Assembly: GCF_041435195.1 (NCBI RefSeq)
Contig: NZ_CP108106.1
Location: 7,143,001 to 7,207,000, forward strand
Length of the DNA: 64,000 bases
Direction: 5' to 3'
Source: Streptomyces sp. NBC_00224
GTDB taxonomy: Bacteria; Actinomycetota; Actinomycetes; Streptomycetales; Streptomycetaceae
The position numbers and the translations under genes are program-made. Of the stretch, positions 56,351-64,000 are shown piece by piece (within the stretch, counting starts at the first letter, position 1; every line of letters begins with the position of its first letter). Under the pieces are notes generated by a model that ran no database searches, was not told where the DNA came from, and saw only the letters and a list, made by a program, of their open reading frames with translations.

Positions 56351-56557
56351 ATGAGCAAGATAGACCTCACCCAGGCCGAGTGGCGTAAAAGCAGCTACAG
56401 CAGCGGGAACGGTCAGTGCGTGGAGGTCGCGTTCTTCAATGCGGCCGTCGCCATGCGTGACAGCAAGAACCCGACTGGCCCCGCGCTGGTATTCACGACG
56501 GGCGAGTTCGCCGCGTTCGTGCACGGCGTGCGTGACGGCGAGTTCAACCAGCTGTAG
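56351..56557 (+). CDS. DUF397 protein
   Basis: A 68-residue DUF397 protein: AEWRKSSYSSGNGQCVEVAF, VAMRDSKNPTGPALVFTTGE and FAAFVHGVRDGEF are all family hallmarks. It starts 15 bases behind the XRE stop with GAGAGGAGG before the ATG. DUF397 proteins usually act as partners of the adjacent XRE/DUF5753 regulator, perhaps as antagonist in a toxin-antitoxin-like pair. Confidence 0.95.
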   Translation: MSKIDLTQAEWRKSSYSSGNGQCVEVAFFNAAVAMRDSKNPTGPALVFTTGEFAAFVHGVRDGEFNQL

Positions 56558-56587
56558 GCGGATGCATCAAGCCGCAGTGTCCAAGAG

Positions 56588-56613
56588 CCCCACACCTCCG
56601 ACGAAGTGAGGGG
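56588..56613 (+). terminator. Terminator of the XRE-DUF397 operon
   Basis: CCCCACAC and GTGAGGGG pair with one A-A mismatch over a ten-base loop and are followed by TTTCTTG. Confidence 0.7.
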
Positions 56614-56834
56614 TTTCTTGCTGCCCCCGGCAGAGGGGCGGGGTGGGAGGCTCCCACGCCCGAAGATCATCTGGCCGAAATCGGCCGCACTTCCCTGCGG
56701 TGCCCCCGGGCGTTCCGAGCGGCCCGGGCGTGGGTGTGCTGGGCAGCCAACAGGTCCTCTGAGCTGGGGGTTTGGGGCTCGTTGCCCCCTGCCGTGCGGC
56801 CGCCTACAGGGATAGACTGGGGGCGTCAGACGCG
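56614..56834. other. Gene-free right margin of the element
   Basis: GC-rich sequence between the operon terminator and attR, without open frames of coding character. It contains CCCCCGGCAGAGGGGCGGGG-type palindromic stretches that may add to termination. Confidence 0.4.
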
Positions 56835-56870
56835 GTGCCTTTGTGAATCTTCGGCGTGTCGAAGGTACGG
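56835..56870. other. attR of the serine-integrase element
   Basis: The element side carries GTGCCTTTGTGAATCTTC (56835-56852), inverse of the attL arm with three central mismatches; the host side carries the radical SAM codons for TRTFDT. The crossover dinucleotide GT lies at 56856-56857. Confidence 0.82.
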
Positions 56871-56959
56871 GTGATCACCGCGTCCGCGTCGAACAGCGCG
56901 GCCGCGCCGCCCGCGCCCGGCCTCGGTGGATCGTTCTCGGCCAGATTGTCCCAGCGCAT
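56858..56959 (-). pseudogene. 5' part of the interrupted radical SAM gene
   Basis: The first 34 codons (MRWDNLAENDPPRPGAGG then AALFDADAVITRTFD) behind GAGGAGG. This is the characteristic N-terminus of the Rv2578c-type radical SAM family and joins in frame to the 3' part at 27031-27969. Beyond the crossover the frame reads PKIHKGTASDAPSLSL in element DNA and stops at 56804. The fragment has no domain of its own. Confidence 0.9.
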
Positions 56960-57124
56960 GCACGCCTCCTCGGGCCTCTTCCGTAGCACTGACCCCAGAA
57001 TAGAACATCTGTTCCCATGATCGCAGCAACCCCCGATTTGGGGGCCCGCACCGGAGGTGATTGGCTTTGCCCACCCCGAATCCGGGCGCACCCCCCGGAT
57101 GTCACGAATGCTGGAGGAAGAGCC

Positions 57125-57568
57125 ATGGCGCAGGTCGAGGCCACCACGGAGCGGATCATCGCGGCGAGCCCGGAAACGGTGTTCGACACCGTGGCCGACT
57201 ACAAGGACAGCCGCCCCAAGCTCCTGTCCGAGCACTTCAGCGAGTACCAGGTGCGCGAGGGCGGCGACGGCGAGGGCACCCTCGTCCACTGGAAGCTCCA
57301 GGCCACCAGCAAGCGCGTGCGCGACTGCCTGCTGGAGGTCTCCGAGCCGACCGAGGGCCAACTCGTCGAGAAGGACCGCAACTCGTCCATGGTCACCACC
57401 TGGACCGTCACCCCGGCCGGAGAGGGCCGTTCCAAGGTCGTCGTCACCACGGTGTGGAACGGCGCCGGCGGCATCGGCGGCTTCTTCGAGAAGACCTTCG
57501 CCCCCAAGGGCCTCAACCGCATCTACGACACGGTGCTCGACAAGCTCGCCGCCGAGGTCGAGAAGTAG
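57125..57568 (+). CDS. SRPBCC/polyketide-cyclase-like protein
   Basis: A 147-residue START/SRPBCC-fold protein: VEATTERIIAASPETVFDTV, ADYKDSRPKLLSEHFSEYQV, and the long C-terminal helix FFEKTFAPKGLNRIYDTVLD. These proteins bind hydrophobic ligands in a deep cavity; the ligand is unknown. GGAGGAAGAGCC precedes the ATG. It is divergent from the (now broken) radical SAM gene with about 165 bases between, so insertion of the element leaves its promoter region intact. Confidence 0.9.
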   Translation: MAQVEATTERIIAASPETVFDTVADYKDSRPKLLSEHFSEYQVREGGDGEGTLVHWKLQATSKRVRDCLLEVSEPTEGQLVEKDRNSSMVTTWTVTPAGEGRSKVVVTTVWNGAGGIGGFFEKTFAPKGLNRIYDTVLDKLAAEVEK

Positions 57569-57857
57569 GTCGTGAAGTAGGTCTAGAGATCGGCCGGGAA
57601 GGAGGCCGGGGCCGACGGACAGCCCCTGCCCGTTCCCGGCCACAGTCACCGGTTCGAGTGGTTTTCACGGCGCCCCGGTGGTGCGCCCGCGCGTCCCGGG
57701 CGGTGTGAAACGCGCTGATGGGGCGGTGGACACGCGCCCCTCCAGGGCGAGTTGTGCGCCCCCGCCCCACTTCTCTTCCGCTTGCTCCCCATTAGCGCCC
57801 GATGCGCAGTATGTACGCCGCGCAGGCGAATCAGGCGGCGCGACGAGGGGAGCAGAC

Positions 57858-60326
57858 GTGGGCGGGATCACTCTGGTGAAGGACCCGGCGCAGAACGGGC
57901 CTTCGGGGGAACGGCGTTGGAGGCGGGTCGGGGCGGAGCCGGCCCCGGAGTTCTCCGACGCGGTGCCCGTCGACGAACCGCCGGTCCCGGCGCCGGTGGA
58001 CGGCCCGTCCGAGGTCCCCGCGGGGCTCACCCCGCGCCGGGTGCGGCTGGTCTTCCTCGGCCTGATGCTCACCATGCTGCTCGCCGCGCTCGACCAGATG
58101 ATCGTGGCGACCGCGCTGCCGAAGATCGTCGGCGATCTGCACGGCCTCGACAAGGTCTCCTGGGCGGTCACCGCCTATCTGCTGGCCTCCACCATCGGGC
58201 TGCCCATCTACGGCAAGCTCGGCGACCTCTTCGGCCGCAAACCCGTCTTCCAGTTCGCCATCGTCGTCTTCGTGATCGGCTCGGCGCTGGCCGGCTGGTC
58301 ACGGTCCATGGACGAGCTCATCGCCTTCCGCGCCATCCAGGGAGTGGGCGGCGGCGGGCTCATGATCGGCGTGCAGGCGATCATCGCGGACATCGTGCCG
58401 CCCCGCGAACGCGGCCGCTTCATGGGCCTGATCGGCGCCGTCTACGGTCTGGCCTCCGTGGCCGGACCCCTGCTCGGCGGGTTCTTCACCGACCACGCCT
58501 CATGGCGCTGGTGCTTCTACATCAACGTCCCCCTCGGCCTGGTCGCCCTCGCCGTCATCGCCGTCGTCCTCAAGCTGCCCCGGCCCGCCGCCCGTCCGCG
58601 CCTGGACGTCCTCGGCTCGCTCCTCCTCGTCGCCGCCTCGACCTGCCTGGTGCTGCTGACCAGTTGGGGCGGTACGGAGTACGCCTGGGGCTCGCGCACC
58701 ATCCTGGGGCTGGCCGCCGGAGCCCTCGGCACGACCCTGCTCTTCGTCGTGGTCGAGAACCACGCGCGCGAACCGGTCATCCCGCTGCGGCTGTTCCGCG
58801 ACTCGGTCTTCAACATCTCCGGTCTGGTCGGCGCGGTCATCGGCGTCGCGCTCTTCGGCGCGGCCAGCTATCTGCCGACCTTCCTCCAGATGGTGGACGG
58901 CGCCAGCGCCACCGAGTCCGGGCTCCTCGTCCTGCCCATGATGGGCGGCATCGTCGCCGCCTCGATCATCTCCGGACAGCTCATCAGCCGCACCGGCCAC
59001 TACAAGATCTACCCGGTGCTCGGCAGCGCCGCCTCGGCCGTCGGCATGTGGCTGCTCTCCCGGCTGAAGACCGACACCCCCCGACTCGACTACAGCGTCT
59101 GGATGGCCGTCCTGGGCATCGGCATCGGCCTGGTGATGCCGGTGCTCATCCTCGCCGTGCAGAACGCCGCCGACCCCGCCGACCTGGGCACCGCCACCAG
59201 CGCCAACAACTACTTCCGGCAGATCGGCGGCAGCGTGGGGGCCGCCGTCTTCGGCACCCTGTTCACCAACCGCCTCGCCCACTCCCTCACCGAGCAGTTC
59301 CCCGCGGGCGCCCGCCTCCCCGACCCCGAGTCGATCACCCCGCAGCTGGTCCACGCCATGCCGCCCGCCCTGCGCGACGGCTATATCCGCGCGTACGCCG
59401 AGGCGATGCCGCGGATCTTCCTCTATCTGGTGCCGGTGCTCGTGCTCGGCCTCCTGCTCGCCTTCTTCCTCAAGGAGAAACCGCTGGTGTCCCAGAACGC
59501 CCCCACCGCCCCCGCCGTCGAACCGCCACCCGTACCCCACGCCCGTACGTCCAACGCCCCGTATTCGAGCGGAGTTCCGGTCTGCGGAACGGTCCAGCAC
59601 AGCGACGGTTCCACCGTGCCGCGCGCCGCGCTCACCCTCGTCGACGTGCGCGGGCAGCAGGTCGGGCGCGGCGGCAGCGGCGAGGACGGGCGGTACGCGC
59701 TGAGCGTGCCGGGAGCCGGCAGTTACGTCCTGATCGCGGCCGCCGGAGGACATCAGCCGCAGGCCGTCTCGGTGACCGTGGGCGAGCGCCCGGTCGAGCT
59801 CGACGTGGTCCTCGGCGGCGCCGGACGGCTGGCGGGGTCGGTGGTCACCGCCGACGGCACCCCGGTCAGGGACGCCGCCGTCACGCTCACCGACGTACGC
59901 GGCGAGGTCGTCGCCACCACCCGCAGCGGGCGCGAAGGAGCCTATGTGATCAGCGAGTTGGTGGCCGGCGAGTACACCCTGGCCGCGAGCGCGCCCGCCT
60001 TCCGGCCCGCCGCGCTCCCGGTGAGCGTCCAGTCCTCGCGCGAGACCCGGCAGGACATCGAGCTCGCGGGCGGCGCGGTGCTGCGCGGCACGGTCAGGGC
60101 CAGCGGCGGACGGCCGGTCGAGGACGCGCGCGTGACGCTCCTCGACGCCGCCGGGAACGTGGTGGACACCCTCACCACCGGCCCCGACGGAACCTTCCGC
60201 TTCGTCGACCTCTCGTCCGGCGAGTACACGGTGATCGCGGCCGGGTATCCGCCGGTGGCCACGGTGCTCCAGGTAGCGGGCGGCGGACGCACCGAGCGCG
60301 ACCTCCAACTGGGCCACGAGGACTGA
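57858..60326 (+). CDS. DHA2-type MFS exporter fused to three carboxypeptidase-regulatory-like domains
   Basis: An 822-residue fusion. Residues about 60-570 form a 14-helix MFS drug:H+ antiporter of the DHA2 class ([60 protein letters not shown]). After a Pro-rich linker, residues about 585-820 hold three beta-sandwich units of about 80 residues with the pattern GxVxxxDGxPVxxAxVTLxDxxG...GxYxxxxLxxGxYTLxAxA (for example [20 protein letters not shown]). The GTG at 57858 follows GGGGAG. The outer domains may bind cell-wall or polymer ligands, but the topology of a 14-helix protein puts the C-terminus inside. Confidence 0.93.
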   Translation: MGGITLVKDPAQNGPSGERRWRRVGAEPAPEFSDAVPVDEPPVPAPVDGPSEVPAGLTPRRVRLVFLGLMLTMLLAALDQMIVATALPKIVGDLHGLDKVSWAVTAYLLASTIGLPIYGKLGDLFGRKPVFQFAIVVFVIGSALAGWSRSMDELIAFRAIQGVGGGGLMIGVQAIIADIVPPRERGRFMGLIGAVYGLASVAGPLLGGFFTDHASWRWCFYINVPLGLVALAVIAVVLKLPRPAARPRLDVLGSLLLVAASTCLVLLTSWGGTEYAWGSRTILGLAAGALGTTLLFVVVENHAREPVIPLRLFRDSVFNISGLVGAVIGVALFGAASYLPTFLQMVDGASATESGLLVLPMMGGIVAASIISGQLISRTGHYKIYPVLGSAASAVGMWLLSRLKTDTPRLDYSVWMAVLGIGIGLVMPVLILAVQNAADPADLGTATSANNYFRQIGGSVGAAVFGTLFTNRLAHSLTEQFPAGARLPDPESITPQLVHAMPPALRDGYIRAYAEAMPRIFLYLVPVLVLGLLLAFFLKEKPLVSQNAPTAPAVEPPPVPHARTSNAPYSSGVPVCGTVQHSDGSTVPRAALTLVDVRGQQVGRGGSGEDGRYALSVPGAGSYVLIAAAGGHQPQAVSVTVGERPVELDVVLGGAGRLAGSVVTADGTPVRDAAVTLTDVRGEVVATTRSGREGAYVISELVAGEYTLAASAPAFRPAALPVSVQSSRETRQDIELAGGAVLRGTVRASGGRPVEDARVTLLDAAGNVVDTLTTGPDGTFRFVDLSSGEYTVIAAGYPPVATVLQVAGGGRTERDLQLGHED

Positions 60327-60460
60327 CTATTCTTCAACCAATTGCCCAGTACACGCGGGCGCGCGCCCTATTCCGGCGTTGCCCCGCGCGGGGCCTTCGC
60401 ATGGCCGTACGGTAGGTGGCACAGCCGCAGAACCTTGCGGCGGGGAAGGAGCCTCCACCC

Positions 60461-62902
60461 ATGGACAGTGGCACTCCGCCGACGCTGCCGCGGCAGTCCG
60501 CAGCGGCCGGACGGATTCCGCTTGCCGTGATCGTCGTGGACGGCGACGGGCTGGTGTCGCACTGGTCGACCGGTGCGCGCCGGCTCTTCGGACCCGCCCG
60601 CGAGGAGGCGGTCGGCCGGTCCGCCCTCGATCTGCTGCCGGTCTCCGGCGCACTGCGCGAGGACCGGCCCGGCGACGTCCTGCGGGAGCTGGACGCCTAC
60701 GACGCGTTCGGCCCGGGCCTGGACGCCTCGCTCAACGGCCTGACCTCGTACCCGACGGCCGGGCGGGCCACCCTCTCGGATCCCGGGAAGCCTCGCGTCG
60801 ATGTGCTCTGGTGGGCGTATCCGCTGGTCGGGCCGGGTTCTGAGCGGCTCCTCGTGCTGGCGGCGGACGCGCGGCAGCTGCACGCCGAGCACCCGGGGCC
60901 GGGCCGCGGCGCCGTGGAGCGGATAGCACCCGGCTTCGCCCTGCACACCGAGTTCCAGGGCGCCGAGGAGCTGGCCGGGCGGCTGCCCGAGATCCTGCCC
61001 AGCATGAGCGTCGGCGAGAGCTCCCGGATCGTCTCCCAGGTGCTCGAACTCGGCTATCCCGTCCTGGAGTTCAGCCAGCACGACCGGGTGCCCGTGACGC
61101 CCGACTGGGGTGTGCCCCGCCGGGCCGAGCGCAGGGCCGCCCAGGGCGGCGAGCAGATACCGACCGCCGCGGGCCTGGCGCCCGCTCCCGAGTTCGAGCA
61201 GGACCTCGAATACGCCGCCGTGCGCGAGCGGCTGGAGTTCCTCAACGAGGTCAGTGGCCGAATCGGTTCCTCCCTCGATCTGTCCCGGACGATCCACGAG
61301 GTGAGCGCCGCCGTGGTGCCGCGCTTCACCGATGTCGCGGGCACCTATCTGCGTGAACAGGTCATCGCCGGTGAGGGGTTCCCGGACGGGCCGCCGGACG
61401 AGACCACGATGTGGCACCGGGTCGCCGTCGAGCACGTCGACGCACCCGGGCGGTGGGACGACGTCGTACCGGTCGGCGAGTCCATGCCGTTCCCCGCGCA
61501 CACCCCCTTCTTCCAGTGCATGACCTCCGGCGAGCCCGTGCTCGTCCCGCGCATCAGCGAGCAGATGGGCACCGCCATCGCCTCGCAGTTCGAAAAGCGC
61601 GACATCCGGCCTCTGATCAACGGCCGGTCGATGCTGGTGGTTCCCCTCAAGGCACGCAATGTGGTGCTCGGCTTCATGATCCTGCTGCGCCACGCGGAGC
61701 GGGCCGAGTTCAACGACATGGACCGGGTGACCGGCGCCGAACTCGCCGCCCGCGCCGGGCTCGTGCTCGACAACGCCCGGATGTACACGTACCAGGAGAG
61801 CGTCGCGGAGATGCTCCAGGACTCGATGCTGCCGCAGGTCACCCCGCAGATGACCGGCTGCGACACGGCGACGCGCTATCTGCCCGGCACCCTGCTCGGC
61901 CGGGTCGGCGGCGACTGGTTCGACTCCATCAAGCTGCCCGGCTCCCGGATCGCCCTCGTGGTCGGGGACGTCATGGGGCACGGCCTCAACTCGGCCGCGA
62001 TGATGGGCCAGTTGCGCACCGCCGTACAGACCATGGCGGCCCTCGACCTGCCGCCCGCCCAACTCCTGCGCAATCTGGACGACCTGGCCCAGCGCCTCGG
62101 CGAGCACTATCTGGCGACCTGTCTGTACGCGGTCTACGACCCCATCGAGGGCGAGCTCCTGATGGCCAACGCGGGCCATGTGCCCCCGGTCCTGGTCCGC
62201 GCCGCCGACGGCCGCAGCGAACTGCTCGACCTGCCGACCGGGGCGCCCATCGGCGTCGGCGGGGTGCCGTTCGAGACCGCGCGCGTACGCGTCGAGCCGG
62301 GCGACCGGCTGGTGATGTGCACCGACGGCCTGGTCGAGATGCGGGGCGAGGACATCGGCGTGGGGCTGGCGACGCTCTGCGAGTCGGCCGCGCACCCGGC
62401 CGCCTCCATGGACGACGCCTGCGACACCATCATCCGCGCCCTCAACACCCGGGGCGGCCGAAAGGACGACGTCGCCCTCCTGATGGCCCGGCTCAACGGC
62501 ATCGCGCGCGAGGACGTCGCCGAGTGGCCGCTCGCCATAGACGCGCGCGAGGTGGCCCGGGCCCGTCGCCTGGTCGTCGGCCGACTGCGCGAATGGGGCC
62601 TCGATGACGTGGCGGAGACCGTGGAGCTGCTGGTCAGCGAGGTCGTCACCAATGCCGTACGGCATGCGCACAGCCACCAGGTCCGGCTGCGGATGGTGCG
62701 GGCCGAATCACTGCGCTGCGAGGTCGTCGACGACGACCACACGCTTCCGATGCTGCTGCACGCCGGACCGCTCGACGAGGCCGGGCGCGGACTGCGGGTG
62801 GTGAGCCGGCTGGCCCGCGAGTGGGGGACCAGCCGTACGGGCGAGGGCAAGACCGTGTGGTTCGAGGTGTCGCTGCCGCGCAGGGGGCGCACGAGGCGCT
62901 GA
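60461..62902 (+). CDS. PAS-GAF-SpoIIE phosphatase with RsbW-like HATPase
   Basis: An 813-residue signalling protein with four modules: a PAS-like N-terminus (IPLAVIVVDGDGLVSHWSTG ARRLFG), a GAF region (about 270-450), a PP2C/SpoIIE phosphatase (VGGDWFDSIKLPGSRIALVV, GDVMGHGLNSAAMMGQLRTA, MCTDGLVEMRG carry the metal-binding aspartates) and an HATPase_c kinase-like end (LLVSEVVTNAVRHAHSHQVR, GRGLRVVSRLAREWG). Such proteins both dephosphorylate anti-anti-sigma factors and bind or phosphorylate them, controlling alternative sigma factors. GGAAGGAG lies nine bases before the ATG. Confidence 0.95.
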   Translation: MDSGTPPTLPRQSAAAGRIPLAVIVVDGDGLVSHWSTGARRLFGPAREEAVGRSALDLLPVSGALREDRPGDVLRELDAYDAFGPGLDASLNGLTSYPTAGRATLSDPGKPRVDVLWWAYPLVGPGSERLLVLAADARQLHAEHPGPGRGAVERIAPGFALHTEFQGAEELAGRLPEILPSMSVGESSRIVSQVLELGYPVLEFSQHDRVPVTPDWGVPRRAERRAAQGGEQIPTAAGLAPAPEFEQDLEYAAVRERLEFLNEVSGRIGSSLDLSRTIHEVSAAVVPRFTDVAGTYLREQVIAGEGFPDGPPDETTMWHRVAVEHVDAPGRWDDVVPVGESMPFPAHTPFFQCMTSGEPVLVPRISEQMGTAIASQFEKRDIRPLINGRSMLVVPLKARNVVLGFMILLRHAERAEFNDMDRVTGAELAARAGLVLDNARMYTYQESVAEMLQDSMLPQVTPQMTGCDTATRYLPGTLLGRVGGDWFDSIKLPGSRIALVVGDVMGHGLNSAAMMGQLRTAVQTMAALDLPPAQLLRNLDDLAQRLGEHYLATCLYAVYDPIEGELLMANAGHVPPVLVRAADGRSELLDLPTGAPIGVGGVPFETARVRVEPGDRLVMCTDGLVEMRGEDIGVGLATLCESAAHPAASMDDACDTIIRALNTRGGRKDDVALLMARLNGIAREDVAEWPLAIDAREVARARRLVVGRLREWGLDDVAETVELLVSEVVTNAVRHAHSHQVRLRMVRAESLRCEVVDDDHTLPMLLHAGPLDEAGRGLRVVSRLAREWGTSRTGEGKTVWFEVSLPRRGRTRR

Positions 62903-63007
62903 ACCGGCTCGAACGGGTGGTGAATGATTGCGCCGGGAGCTTGTCGGCGTGCCCCCGGAGCGATAGACCGATCTTGACACTGTGCGTGCCAGCCTGGGGA
63001 GTCGGTC

Positions 63008-63733
63008 ATGAGCGTGACGAGTCGGTACAAGGACGCCTGGGAAGGGTTCTGGAACGAGGCGCCCGACGAGACGGGCGCGGTGTTCTGGGACGCCGAACCG
63101 GCCCTGACGGCGGGCCCCCACCTGGCGCTCTTCGAACCCCATCTGGCCGATCTGGCCCTGCCCATGGTCGACTTGGGATGCGGCAACGGCACCCAGGCCC
63201 GCTTCCTCGCCGACCGTTACGACACCGTCGTCGGCGTCGACCTCTCGCCCGCCGCGGTGGAACGGGCCAGAAGCCAGGACCCGGACGGCCGGGTCCGGTT
63301 CGACCAGCTGGACGCGACCGACGAGAAGGCCGTCCAGAAGCTGCACGCGCGCCTCGGCGACGCCAATGTGTATGTGCGCGGGGTGCTCCACCAGTGCGAA
63401 CCGGCCGACCGCCGGCCCCTGGCCGACGCCGTCGCCACGCTGGTGGGGACGCAGGGCCGGGCGTTCCTGGTGGAGCTCGCGGAGGCGGCCAAGCCGGTCC
63501 TGATGGGCCTCGCCCAGGACCCCGCCGGGGCGCCGCCGAAGCTCCGCCCCGTCTTCGCCCACGGCCTCACCCCGGGCGAGGTGGCCGACGCGGCTGTGCC
63601 CGCCCTGCTCGGCGCGGCCGGTCTCACGGTCGTGGCCCGCGGCGAACTGCCGCTGACCACGACCGAGTACCGGCCGGACGGCACCCGGATCGCGCTGCCC
63701 TCCAAGTGGTGGGTGGTGGGGCGCGCCGAGTGA
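63008..63733 (+). CDS. Class I SAM-dependent methyltransferase
   Basis: A 241-residue methyltransferase: motif I PMVDLGCGNGTQARFLADRY, motif II TVVGVDLSPAAVERAR, then RVRFDQLDATDE and VYVRGVLHQCEPADR. The C-terminal half is not typical of a known substrate group. GGGGAG stands nine bases before the ATG. It is monocistronic and follows the SpoIIE gene after 105 bases. Confidence 0.92.
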   Translation: MSVTSRYKDAWEGFWNEAPDETGAVFWDAEPALTAGPHLALFEPHLADLALPMVDLGCGNGTQARFLADRYDTVVGVDLSPAAVERARSQDPDGRVRFDQLDATDEKAVQKLHARLGDANVYVRGVLHQCEPADRRPLADAVATLVGTQGRAFLVELAEAAKPVLMGLAQDPAGAPPKLRPVFAHGLTPGEVADAAVPALLGAAGLTVVARGELPLTTTEYRPDGTRIALPSKWWVVGRAE

Positions 63734-63746
63734 GCCCGGCGGGCGG

Positions 63747-64000
63747 TCAGGAGTCCTTGCGCCGGCGCAGCAGAAGCACACCGCCGGCCAGGACGCCCGC
63801 CATGGAGACCGCCGCGACGGGCTGCGCCGCCGCGCCGAGGGCGAACGAGTCCTTCGACGGTGTGCCGCCGCCGTGCCCCTGGTGGCTGACGGTGGACTTG
63901 GACGCCCCCGCCTCGATGCTCTGCTTGCTGGGCGCGGAGGGCTGCGCGGCCGCCTGGGCGGCCTTGCCGTACACGACGTCCGAGCAGCTGTAGAACGCCT
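63747..64000 (-). CDS. C-terminus of a probable AA10 lytic polysaccharide monooxygenase with membrane anchor
   Basis: Only the last 83 residues are in the window; the gene begins beyond the right edge. The visible start, AFYSCSDVV, is the typical end of the AA10 (chitin/cellulose monooxygenase) catalytic domain of Streptomyces. A Ser/Ala/Gly/His linker and a terminal anchor (AAAQPVAAVSMAGVLAGGVL, LLRRRKDS) follow, i.e. a helix with a positive end, as in surface-attached proteins; no sortase LAxTG motif is visible. The call rests on the short motif. Confidence 0.72.
   Translation of the reverse strand, partial: AFYSCSDVVYGKAAQAAAQPSAPSKQSIEAGASKSTVSHQGHGGGTPSKDSFALGAAAQPVAAVSMAGVLAGGVLLLRRRKDS

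Larger units (their letters stand above)
27970..56855. mobile_element. Integrated serine-integrase element (ICE-like), about 28.9 kb
   Basis: Bounds come from the split radical SAM gene: codon 35 is interrupted, with its 3' part left of 27969 and its 5' part right of 56856. The element carries a large serine integrase at its left end, two TraB-like/replication-relaxation modules, a captured excisionase-tyrosine integrase-attP unit, defence-like genes, an XRE/DUF397/HATPase regulatory group and many small membrane proteins. No tail, head or lysis genes are seen, so a phage is unlikely; transfer by double-stranded DNA translocation (TraB type) is the best guess. It is visibly lower in GC than both flanks. 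Self-transfer is not proven because no certain replication initiator was recognised. Confidence 0.9.

Noticed and set aside
27970..56855. Prophage interpretation of the element
   Set aside because: No capsid, tail, terminase or lysis genes; TraB-like ATPases and replication-relaxation proteins point to an ICE or plasmid origin.
1..64000. CRISPR array or cas genes
   Set aside because: No regularly spaced identical repeats of 25-40 bases and no Cas-like proteins were seen on either strand.

Overview
The window is a very GC-rich chromosome segment from a Streptomyces or close relative. The evidence is strong third-position GC bias, GTG starts, an ethylmalonyl-CoA locus, SpoIIE/RsbW-type regulators, SAV_2336- and DUF397-type genes, and the recurrent intergenic CGCAGTTCCCCGCGCCCCT palindrome. 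A 28.9-kb integrated element (27970-56855), visibly richer in A+T, interrupts this backbone.

Left backbone (1-27969): a flavin desaturase end and a macro-domain gene; an Ada-AlkA fusion with an O6-alkylguanine methyltransferase; a four-gene vWA/MoxR/trypsin-VMAP conflict cluster (3541-10537); NUDIX, BCCT transporter and glycerate kinase genes; pssA-psd; the ethylmalonyl-CoA operon (acyl-CoA dehydrogenase, MaoC hydratase, CoA-ester lyase, MeaA mutase, Ccr) with a TetR regulator and a double-length 3-hydroxybutyryl-CoA dehydrogenase; then HEAT, RidA and the 3' part of a radical SAM gene.

The element: a large serine integrase sits at the left end, and insertion split the radical SAM gene at codon 35. 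The 5' part is at the far right end (56858-56959). Comparing the two ends lets attP and attB be reconstructed. Inside are two TraB-like ATPase plus replication-relaxation modules in opposite orientation; a second recombination system (excisionase, tyrosine integrase and an attP-like site carrying the 3' half of a tRNA-Arg); and cargo that looks defensive: a SLATT + CD-NTase pair, a Cap15-like membrane beta-barrel protein with a methyltransferase, a dGTPase-like HD protein, and a membrane protein with an effector-associated-like domain. There are also scars: an IS5-type transposase tail, a truncated CBASS-adjacent gene, and a second, diverged fragment of the radical SAM target gene. Three genes share one promoter design (TTGACA or TCGACA, 17 bp, TTAAAT, then AGA). 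Two of them also share a structured 5' leader with compensatory changes that ends at the Shine-Dalgarno sequence. This leader family is the best candidate here for something undescribed.

Right backbone (56858-64000): SRPBCC protein, an MFS transporter fused to three carboxypeptidase-regulatory-like domains, a PAS-GAF-SpoIIE-HATPase phosphatase, a methyltransferase, and the anchored C-terminus of a probable lytic polysaccharide monooxygenase. All calls are by reading; no database search was run.
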